Origin: VBAS01 sp963773465
GTDB taxonomy: Bacteria; Bacteroidota; Bacteroidia; Chitinophagales; Chitinophagaceae
Direction: 5' to 3'
NCBI GenBank assembly: GCA_963773465.1
Contig: CAVZBF010000004.1
Coordinates: forward strand, 992,001 to 1,056,000
DNA: 64,000 bases
Part shown: positions 58,234 through 64,000 of the stretch, piece by piece
Layout of the letters: every line of letters begins with the position of its first letter
Position numbering within the stretch: the first letter of the stretch is position 1
Notes under the pieces: generated by a model
Database searches by the model: none
Told to the model about the DNA's origin: nothing
Seen by the model: only the letters and a program-made list of their open reading frames with translations
Program-made: the position numbers and the translations under genes

Positions 58234-59079
58234 ATGAATAAGGTGAGACATACAGGATTTGTATTGCTGTTATTATTGATCAGTTGTTTATCAAACAGTC
58301 AATCGCAGCCGGCTGATGAAAAGAAAAAAACTGAATTTAAGATCAGCGCCAACTATAATACGGGTCTTAATTATTACGGAAGGGTGGATAGCCTTCACAG
58401 CAGCGGTTTTTTTCCATTGGCAGAGTTGTGGCTCAATGAAAGTTTTTATATCAATGCTGCGCCGGTATTTGTAAATAATTCTGCAGCATCATTTCAATAT
58501 GCAGGTACAATTGCTTCCGTTGGCTATCAATTTAAATCAAATAATAAATGGCTGGGAAATATTTACCTGGTTAAACCTTTTTACCAGGAAAGCAGTGAGC
58601 TTGTACAATCAGCATTGAAAGCACAGACAGGGATGACGCTAACATGGTTGAATAAAGCAGTAAATGTAACCGGTGGTGCCGATGCAAAGTTTAGTGACAA
58701 AACTGATTTTGGAATTACGGCCGGTCTTGATCATATTTTCAGGTACCAAATAAATGATAAGTCTGTGTTAGTGATCGATCCTTCTGCTTATATCAATGCA
58801 GGCACACAACAATTCACTAAAAGCTATTTAAAAAGAACAAGTGGCTTTTTATTTTTTCCCGGCAATGAACAAGTGGTAACAGAGTCAGCGCAAAAATTTA
58901 ATATTCTTTCATATGAATTTTCAGCCCCGGTGATTTTTGCCAGAGGAAAATTGCAACTGTTATTTACACCGGCATATGTAATTCCACAAAACTTATTGAT
59001 CGTTGAAGGAAGACCCGATCTTTCGGAAAAAGGCGAGAAAATGTTTTATGCAACGATCGGGGCCAAAATGCGTTTCTAG
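58234..59079 (+). CDS. predicted outer-membrane beta-barrel protein
   Basis: 281 residues with a signal peptide (FVLLLLLISCLSNSQSQ; the Cys might also make it a lipoprotein). The mature protein shows alternating strands with aromatic ends, such as FKISANYNTGLNYYGRVD, SFQYAGTIASVGYQFKSN, WLGNIYLVKPFYQES and FGITAGLDHIFRYQIND. It finishes EKMFYATIGAKMRF, with the terminal Phe that the BAM machinery recognises. No family assignment. It probably lies in the outer membrane as a small barrel. Confidence 0.75.
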   Translation: MNKVRHTGFVLLLLLISCLSNSQSQPADEKKKTEFKISANYNTGLNYYGRVDSLHSSGFFPLAELWLNESFYINAAPVFVNNSAASFQYAGTIASVGYQFKSNNKWLGNIYLVKPFYQESSELVQSALKAQTGMTLTWLNKAVNVTGGADAKFSDKTDFGITAGLDHIFRYQINDKSVLVIDPSAYINAGTQQFTKSYLKRTSGFLFFPGNEQVVTESAQKFNILSYEFSAPVIFARGKLQLLFTPAYVIPQNLLIVEGRPDLSEKGEKMFYATIGAKMRF

Positions 59080-59112
59080 TCTCGCAATAAGCCGGACAGC
59101 TCTATGAGAGCG

Positions 59113-59142
59113 GAGGGGCTGCATTTATTGCAGCTCCCTTTT
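59113..59142. terminator. possible bidirectional terminator between convergent genes
   Basis: GGGGCTGCA (59115-59123) can pair with TGCAGCTCCC (59129-59138) with one bulge, followed by TTTTT. It overlaps the last codons of the ArsC-like gene. Confidence 0.4.
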
Positions 59143-59487
59143 TATGGCTGCTACTGTTTTCTTTTCGCTGCCAACAAAAATTTTACCCTCCATGATTATT
59201 ACGGGGCGTTTTAAAAAAGTGTATTCGTCAAGAATGTATTGTCGATAATCTTTTTCATCCAGCTTTTTATCTTTTAGTTTCCATTCTTTATACTTTATGG
59301 CACGGCGGCTGAACAATGCTTCATAAGTTCCGGCCATTTTTTTCATTTCGTCCAGTTGGGCCGGAGTGATCTTTTCAAATTTTATGTTTTGAAGGGTAAA
59401 CTCTGGCCCAATCAATTTATCAAGCCCTGTTTCTTCAAACAAAGCCAGGCTCGTAGTACAGTGACCGATAGTATAGATCTTTTTCAT
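59125..59487 (-). CDS. ArsC/Spx-family thioredoxin-fold protein
   Basis: 120 residues. The N-terminal strand and active loop read KKIYTIGHCTTSLALFEETG, with one Cys followed by Thr-Thr, as in the ArsC/YffB/Spx clan. The C-terminal half has EALFSRRAIKYKEW, DEYTFLKRPVIIMEGKIFVG, matching the ArsC pattern of an 'R(P/x)I' strand and a Gly-containing turn. Arsenate reductase activity is uncertain, as many such proteins are uncharacterised. Convergent with the barrel gene. Confidence 0.85.
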   Translation of the reverse strand: MKKIYTIGHCTTSLALFEETGLDKLIGPEFTLQNIKFEKITPAQLDEMKKMAGTYEALFSRRAIKYKEWKLKDKKLDEKDYRQYILDEYTFLKRPVIIMEGKIFVGSEKKTVAAIKRELQ

Positions 59488-59536
59488 ATTTATGTCGTGT
59501 TAATTAAGTAAAGTGATATCAAATTTGAGCTATTGT

Positions 59537-59640
59537 ACCACAAAGAACACAAAGTAAACACGAAGAACACTAAGTTCGTAAAAGGGGTTGGAATGACTTT
59601 GTGTTCTTTGTGTGTTCGTTGTGGCCCTCGTGTAACTTAC
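59537..59640. repeat. 'cacaaagaacac' inverted-repeat element
   Basis: Left arm ACCACAAAGAACACAAAG (from 59538) and right arm CTTTGTGTTCTTTGTGTG (from 59597) are inverted, with secondary copies of 'cacgaagaacac' in between. It is related to the inner arms of the element at 23654-23855. The rest of the 344-base gap 59488-59831 holds a short hairpin, GAGCGTC/GACGCTC, at 59717-59736 and no gene. Confidence 0.65.
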
Positions 59641-59805
59641 GCCCTTCCATGAAGATCATCTCAAATTTCAGGATCGATGTCTAATCTATGCCGATTAGCG
59701 ATAAGAACTATGAACGGAGCGTCGCAAGGGACGCTCAATCAAGGCTCAAAAGCTGGTACCAAAATCTCTTTTCTTCATTCGTAAACGGGCCCGCAGTTTG
59801 CTTGT

Positions 59806-59813
59806 TATATTTG
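59806..59813 (+). promoter_or_regulatory. candidate -7 box for nfu
   Basis: TATATTTG fits TAnnTTTG, 18 bases before the start codon, followed by CA as often seen. No clear -33 partner at the usual spacing. Confidence 0.35.
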
Positions 59814-59831
59814 CACAATAATTTGTGAGAC

Positions 59832-60428
59832 ATGATTAAAACAGGAAACCCGATCATCAGCATTTATACGGAAATGACGCCGAACCCGGAGACGATGAAG
59901 TTTGTGGCAAACAAACTTTTATACCCGGGCAAGAGCATTGATTTTCCTGATGTGGAAAGTGCAAAGCCATCGCCACTGGCCATCGAATTGTTTGGCTTTC
60001 CTTTTATCAAGGCCGTATTTATTGCCAGCAATTTTGTAACACTTACAAAAACTCCAGATACCGACTGGAATGATGTGATCCCGACTATTCGCCAGTTTTT
60101 GAAAGAATATTTGGAAGAAGGCAAAGCTGTGATCAATGAAGAAGAAATGGTAACAATTAAACAAGAAAGCAGCAATGAGATAAGCGCCGATGACGATGAT
60201 GTGGTAAAACGCATTAAAGAATTGTTGGAAAATTATGTAAAGCCTGCAGTGGAAATGGATGGCGGCGCTATTCAATTCAAAAGCTATGATGATGGTGTTG
60301 TGAACCTGATGTTACAGGGAAGCTGCAGCGGTTGCCCTTCATCCATGATCACATTGAAAGCCGGTATTGAAGGAATGATGAAAAGAATGATACCGGAAGT
60401 GAAAGAAGTGGTGGCAGAAGCTGAATAA
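59832..60428 (+). CDS. Nfu-type iron-sulfur cluster scaffold protein
   Basis: 198 residues with two domains. The N-terminal Nfu_N domain (about 8-95) reads IYTEMTPNPETMKFVANKLL and PLAIELFGFPFIKAVFIASN. The NifU C-terminal domain (about 123-198) has KRIKELLENYVKPAVEMDGG, and GSCSGCPSSMITLKAGIE carries the CxxC that holds a 4Fe-4S cluster between two monomers. It delivers clusters to apoproteins in the cytoplasm. Standalone gene with a terminator behind it. Confidence 0.94.
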   Translation: MIKTGNPIISIYTEMTPNPETMKFVANKLLYPGKSIDFPDVESAKPSPLAIELFGFPFIKAVFIASNFVTLTKTPDTDWNDVIPTIRQFLKEYLEEGKAVINEEEMVTIKQESSNEISADDDDVVKRIKELLENYVKPAVEMDGGAIQFKSYDDGVVNLMLQGSCSGCPSSMITLKAGIEGMMKRMIPEVKEVVAEAE

Positions 60429-60484
60429 GACATGACCTGCCGCCGGCAGGTTACATGATTACATGTATTTTAAGGAAAATATTT

Positions 60485-60510
60485 AGGCGGACAACGTGTT
60501 CGCCTTTTTT
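60485..60510 (+). terminator. intrinsic terminator after nfu
   Basis: AGGCGGAC (60485-60492), loop AACGT, GTTCGCCT (60498-60505), followed by a run of T. One G-T wobble in the stem. An earlier GC hairpin, CCTGCCG/CGGCAGG, lies at about 60437-60451. Confidence 0.65.
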
Positions 60511-60540
60511 ATTTTATGTTTACCGGATAATAAATAACTA

Positions 60541-61461
60541 ATGAATGAACCCAATGCTTTTGCAATTGAAACTTCAGAACTGAATTATATGTTTCGCTAC
60601 GGAAGAAAAGTAGTGAACAATGTAAGTCTGAAAGTTCCTGAAGGAAGTATATTCGGATTTCTTGGCCCGAATGGCGCCGGCAAAACAACTACAATACGAT
60701 TATTGACCGGTATGCTTGAAAATGATCGTGACAATATCTCTATTCACGGCAACTCATTAAAGAAAAATCTTCCTGGCATTTTTGAAGGTATCGGTTCGTT
60801 GATTGAAACTCCTTCGCTTTATCTGCATTTGAATGCCCGTGATAATTTGAGAGTGATCACCCGCCTGAGAAAAATGGATGAGAAAAGAGTGGATGAAGTG
60901 TTACAGGTTGTCGGACTTTATAATGACCGTAAGAGAAAGGCGAAAGAATATTCACTCGGTATGAAGCAACGGTTGGGTCTGGCAATGGCCTTGCTACCTG
61001 ATCCATCATTATTAATTCTTGATGAACCGGCAAATGGTCTTGATCCTGCAGGTATTATTGAAATTAGAGAGATGCTGAAAAGACTGAACAAGGATCATGG
61101 TAAAACAATTTTTGTATCAAGCCATTTATTAAATGAAGTCGAAAAAACATGTACACACGTTGGCATTATCCATAAAGGTGTAATGCAATTCCAGGGAACA
61201 ATGGCGGACTTACAGGAAAGTGCCGGTCATGGTAAACAAGTAACAATAAAAGTGGATGATACAGCAAGATGGAAAAATTTGTTTACAGAAAAATATCCGC
61301 AGGCAACGGCTTTGGTAAGCAACGAATTTGTTTTACCGGTTGAGAATACTGATGATATTACAAACATTACCCGTGACCTGGTGATGCAGGGAGTTCCGGT
61401 AAGAGGGGTTCGCACGAATGAAGGATTGGAAGAATGGTTTATTAAAATGACATCAAACTAA
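60541..61461 (+). CDS. ABC transporter ATP-binding protein
   Basis: 306 residues. Walker A is GPNGAGKTT (about 40-48), the signature YSLGMKQRLGLAMAL and Walker B LLILDEPANGLDP with the H-loop FVSSHLLNEVE. The C-terminal 80 residues (VTIKVDDTARWKNLF, GVRTNEGLEEWFIKMT) are of the BcrA/NatA type that drives ABC-2 permeases. It supplies ATP hydrolysis for the permease gene that begins 5 bases downstream. Confidence 0.94.
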   Translation: MNEPNAFAIETSELNYMFRYGRKVVNNVSLKVPEGSIFGFLGPNGAGKTTTIRLLTGMLENDRDNISIHGNSLKKNLPGIFEGIGSLIETPSLYLHLNARDNLRVITRLRKMDEKRVDEVLQVVGLYNDRKRKAKEYSLGMKQRLGLAMALLPDPSLLILDEPANGLDPAGIIEIREMLKRLNKDHGKTIFVSSHLLNEVEKTCTHVGIIHKGVMQFQGTMADLQESAGHGKQVTIKVDDTARWKNLFTEKYPQATALVSNEFVLPVENTDDITNITRDLVMQGVPVRGVRTNEGLEEWFIKMTSN

Positions 61462-61466
61462 TTGTT

Positions 61467-63695
61467 ATGAATTTCTTTTCTGATTACATAAAAGCATTTA
61501 AAGCAGAGTGGTTGAAATTGAGAAACTCCGGAACATTTTGGCTGGTATTGATCATGGCTGCCTTTATTCCTGCGATCTTTACATTGGTCGGCTTATTAAC
61601 TACCGAAAGTGATTTTACATTTATTCCTACTGAAAATTCATGGAAAAGATTTGTCACCCTTTGTTTCCAGGGCTTTGGTCTTTTTTTCTTTCCGATCTTT
61701 CTTACACTTCTGGTAATACGTCTTACCCAAATGGAGCATCGCGGAGGTGGGTGGAAGCTGATAGAAGTACAACCAATTTCTAAACCTTCACTTTACCTGA
61801 GCAAATTCAGCATAGCTGTAGTGGTTGCACTCCTGTGTATCCTTGCCCTTATACTTATTAGTTTACTAGGTGGCACTATTGTTATGTTGGCAAGAAACAA
61901 CCCCGGTTTCACCAAACATTCAATTCCATTTGAATTCATTACTCGTCTCGGGCTAAGATTACTTATTGCAGGTCTTGGAATATTGGGTATTCAATATTTA
62001 TTTTCTGTTGTTATCAGTGGATTTCTATGGCCTTTTTCTATCGGGTTGGTTGGCACAATTACAGGAACAATACTTTTTGGAATGCGCCAGGCATTGTGGT
62101 GGCCATATATTGCCCCAGGTATGACAATAACAAACCCTGAAGGTAGCAGTGAAGGAAATTTTCTGATGTATTATGAATGGTTAAGTATTGCCTGGATGGT
62201 AACCGCATTATGGCTCGGCTATCAATGGTATGTGCGAAAAACTTTTAAAAGAGCTTTTTTTAAACCAGTTCTAAGAATTCTTTATATGCTTGTGCCAATA
62301 GCTCTGTTCGTCTTAGTTTTTATATATATAAATAAGCCGGTGCAGCTTCCTTCACATAGTCGTACTGTGATCGCAGGAACTGTTGAATCAAAAGATAAAT
62401 TCCAAGTCGCCTATTTGTTTGCAGAGCCATTTATGGACACCGTTCTAGAAATTCCTATAATTGATAATCGATTTAGTGCAAGCACGGATAAAAATATTCC
62501 TGCGGGTGTTTATTCATTTAGATTAGGAGCAATCAATCAAAACGTTTTTTTTGGAAACAAGGATAGTTTGTTCCTTAAGGTAAAAATTGATGGCTTTAAT
62601 AACCGGGTTAATTCATCAGGAACCAGGATCCCCGAAAATGAATATTTAAGAAATGGCAATGACAACGATAGTGATAGTGATAAATACATGCTGGAAAATT
62701 ATGGTTCTGAAATGAAGCCAAAAGCATTTGCGGCTGAAGTTATGCGGCTTTGGAATGACGATGTTGATAAGTTGAATAATTATAAAACAGCAGATAATCT
62801 TAAACCAAATAATGATTTTATTGTTTTACAGAAAAAATTACTTTCTCTATACTACATAAAATTGCTCGATGGTAAATATGCGCAATGGTTCAAAGTATAT
62901 CATCCAACTGAAACATTGGAATTTCCAAAATCGGTTGATGTGATCAGGAATGCAGTTAATTATAATGATAGCACCCTTCTAAGTTATGCTGTGTATCGTG
63001 ATAACATTGCTGACTATTATCAGCAGAAATATAAACTGAATCCCTCCAACGATACGGCTTATATTTCAAAAGTAGCAACCGTATTACCAGCAAGCACATT
63101 AAGAGATTATCTTGTTTATAATAAAATAAAAGGACTTGTTGGCAGAACAAGGGATAGTGCAGGCAGGGAAATGCTGATCGCAAAATATCTCCCGGTCATT
63201 TCACAACAAAAAACACAACAGCAAATACTGGCGCAGCATTATATATTAAATAGTTTAACCCGTGGAAGTATTGCTCCTGATTTTACTACTACCGCATTAA
63301 ATAAAGATACTTTCTCACTTAAAAATTTTAAAGGACGCTATGTGGTAATAGATGTATGGGCGACCTGGTGCGGAACTTGCCGTGTGCAATCTGCCATCTT
63401 TGAAAAATTTGCGGAAGAATACACAAGCCCTTCGGTTGCATTTGTTGCATTATCCATCGATGATAGCAGGTGGTATTGGCAAAACGAAGCAAGTCAAAGA
63501 TCATTGCGTGTATTGCATTTGCGTAGTAATAATAAGGACCTGTTTAGCAGATCTTATGGCATTGATTATATGCCTCGTTATATTTTATTAGATCCGGAGG
63601 GCAGAATATTACATGCACAATTGCCCGAACCAAGTAACCCTGCATTTGTAGAGATATTAAGAAGAGAAATTCCTGGCTTGGAAAGCCTTCAATGA
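61467..63695 (+). CDS. ABC-2 permease fused to a periplasmic TlpA-like thioredoxin domain
   Basis: 742 residues. Residues 1-295 are an ABC-2-type permease: AEWLKLRNSGTFWLVLIMAA, then about six helices and a seventh, ILYMLVPIALFVLVFIYI, at 272-292. A beta-rich DUF4369-like part follows (TVIAGTVESKDKFQVAYLFA, about 303-400), then a helical linker. From about 602 comes an AhpC/TlpA domain, APDFTTTALNKDTFSLKNFK, with CGTC at 635-638 in WATWCGTC. The odd number of helices puts the thioredoxin part in the periplasm. An export pump carrying its own disulfide oxidoreductase is unusual. The stop overlaps the next ATG. Confidence 0.9.
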   Translation: MNFFSDYIKAFKAEWLKLRNSGTFWLVLIMAAFIPAIFTLVGLLTTESDFTFIPTENSWKRFVTLCFQGFGLFFFPIFLTLLVIRLTQMEHRGGGWKLIEVQPISKPSLYLSKFSIAVVVALLCILALILISLLGGTIVMLARNNPGFTKHSIPFEFITRLGLRLLIAGLGILGIQYLFSVVISGFLWPFSIGLVGTITGTILFGMRQALWWPYIAPGMTITNPEGSSEGNFLMYYEWLSIAWMVTALWLGYQWYVRKTFKRAFFKPVLRILYMLVPIALFVLVFIYINKPVQLPSHSRTVIAGTVESKDKFQVAYLFAEPFMDTVLEIPIIDNRFSASTDKNIPAGVYSFRLGAINQNVFFGNKDSLFLKVKIDGFNNRVNSSGTRIPENEYLRNGNDNDSDSDKYMLENYGSEMKPKAFAAEVMRLWNDDVDKLNNYKTADNLKPNNDFIVLQKKLLSLYYIKLLDGKYAQWFKVYHPTETLEFPKSVDVIRNAVNYNDSTLLSYAVYRDNIADYYQQKYKLNPSNDTAYISKVATVLPASTLRDYLVYNKIKGLVGRTRDSAGREMLIAKYLPVISQQKTQQQILAQHYILNSLTRGSIAPDFTTTALNKDTFSLKNFKGRYVVIDVWATWCGTCRVQSAIFEKFAEEYTSPSVAFVALSIDDSRWYWQNEASQRSLRVLHLRSNNKDLFSRSYGIDYMPRYILLDPEGRILHAQLPEPSNPAFVEILRREIPGLESLQ

Positions 63696-64000
63696 TGAAA
63701 TATTTCTTTTTTATTTTTTCATTCTTTAACGTTTATTGTTGTATAGCACAGCAGCAATATTCTATTCATGATCTGAAGTCTGGAAAATTTAAAGAAGACA
63801 GCAGTTATATTTATTCTCTTCCTTTTGAAAACAACAAAAAAGTTTTCTTAATACAGGCTTATGACAGCAAGATGAGTCATAAAGGCGAGTACGCTTTAGA
63901 TTTTAAAGTAAAAAAGAAAACAAAGATTTGTGCAGCAAGAGATGGTGTTGTAATATCAGCAAGGGGCGATTCGGATAAAGGAGGTTTGAAGCCGGGAAAT
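63692..64000 (+). CDS. M23-like peptidase, N-terminal part (cut by window edge)
   Basis: ATG 63692 overlaps the permease stop (ATGA-type), so it is translationally coupled. The signal peptide FFFIFSFFNVYCCIAQQ is followed by YSIHDLKSGKF and then QAYDSKMSHKGEYALDFKV, in which His and Asp match the HxxxxxxxD zinc pair of LytM/M23 endopeptidases. AARDGVVISARGD is the usual strand after it. Probably cuts peptidoglycan cross-links. The catalytic His of the HxH motif lies outside the window. Confidence 0.75.
   Translation, partial: MMKYFFFIFSFFNVYCCIAQQQYSIHDLKSGKFKEDSSYIYSLPFENNKKVFLIQAYDSKMSHKGEYALDFKVKKKTKICAARDGVVISARGDSDKGGLKPGN

Noticed and set aside
59717..59736. tRNA or structured RNA at the GAGCGTC/GACGCTC hairpin
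   Set aside because: A single 7-base stem without cloverleaf arms or a T run; more likely a dispersed repeat fragment.

Overview
The window looks like a chromosomal segment of a Bacteroidota bacterium, most likely Chitinophagaceae or a close relative. Supporting signs are the AT-leaning composition, a CHU_C (type IX secretion, type B) sorting domain, futalosine-pathway menaquinone synthesis (MqnC), DUF5916, M16 peptidase pairs, tricorn-like and S9 peptidases, Bacteroidota-type -7 boxes (TAnnTTTG), and dispersed GC-rich or 'cacaaagaacac' inverted repeats. I saw no rRNA, tRNA, CRISPR array or integrase.

Layout. 1-11 kb holds mixed envelope and housekeeping genes: an ATP-grasp fragment, hydrolases, GNAT, M19 dipeptidase, DUF5916 barrel, CHU_C adhesin-like protein, phosphotriesterase homologue, VOC protein and a serine hydrolase. 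11.3-14.7 kb is one large STAND NTPase with an Mrr-like nuclease domain and about twelve 34-residue repeats, a plausible antiphage sensor. 14.8-23.6 kb carries MqnC, an aspartyl protease with PDZ, an M16 pair, a small membrane protein, a wrecked VWA gene and the 2-oxoacid dehydrogenase E1 alpha and beta genes. 23.9-30 kb (minus strand) runs DUF418 protein, two MEVH-family copies, then a tricorn-like protease. 30-37 kb (plus) has an S9 peptidase, a class III cyclase with TolB-like and TPR parts, a serine hydrolase and an alpha/beta hydrolase.

37.1-54.5 kb is the most striking part: a single 17 kb minus-strand directon with thirteen tandem copies of an uncharacterised one-pass membrane protein. 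Each starts MEVHxHxH..RKKW, has one membrane helix and ends in a motif like KKEYHLK at the very C-terminus. Two further copies lie at 27.3-28.8 kb, and two 3' relics are present. The copies are interleaved with a DUF1624 acyltransferase-like protein, a YfcC/DcuC-type transporter, an N-acyl-D-amino-acid deacylase, a 32-residue membrane ORF and two class C beta-lactamase-fold hydrolases. The context suggests an envelope system for D-amino-acid peptides or other acylated peptides; that function is inference.

54.6-64 kb holds an FAD amine oxidase, a Tat-exported Gfo/Idh protein, a low-complexity secreted protein, an outer-membrane-like protein, an ArsC-like protein, Nfu, and an ABC exporter whose permease is fused to a periplasmic TlpA-like thioredoxin domain, followed by an M23 peptidase fragment.

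Many genes, including likely essential ones such as mqnC, are broken by single-base indels. I read most of these as probable sequence errors (long-read or metagenome assembly) rather than biology, but some may be true pseudogenes.
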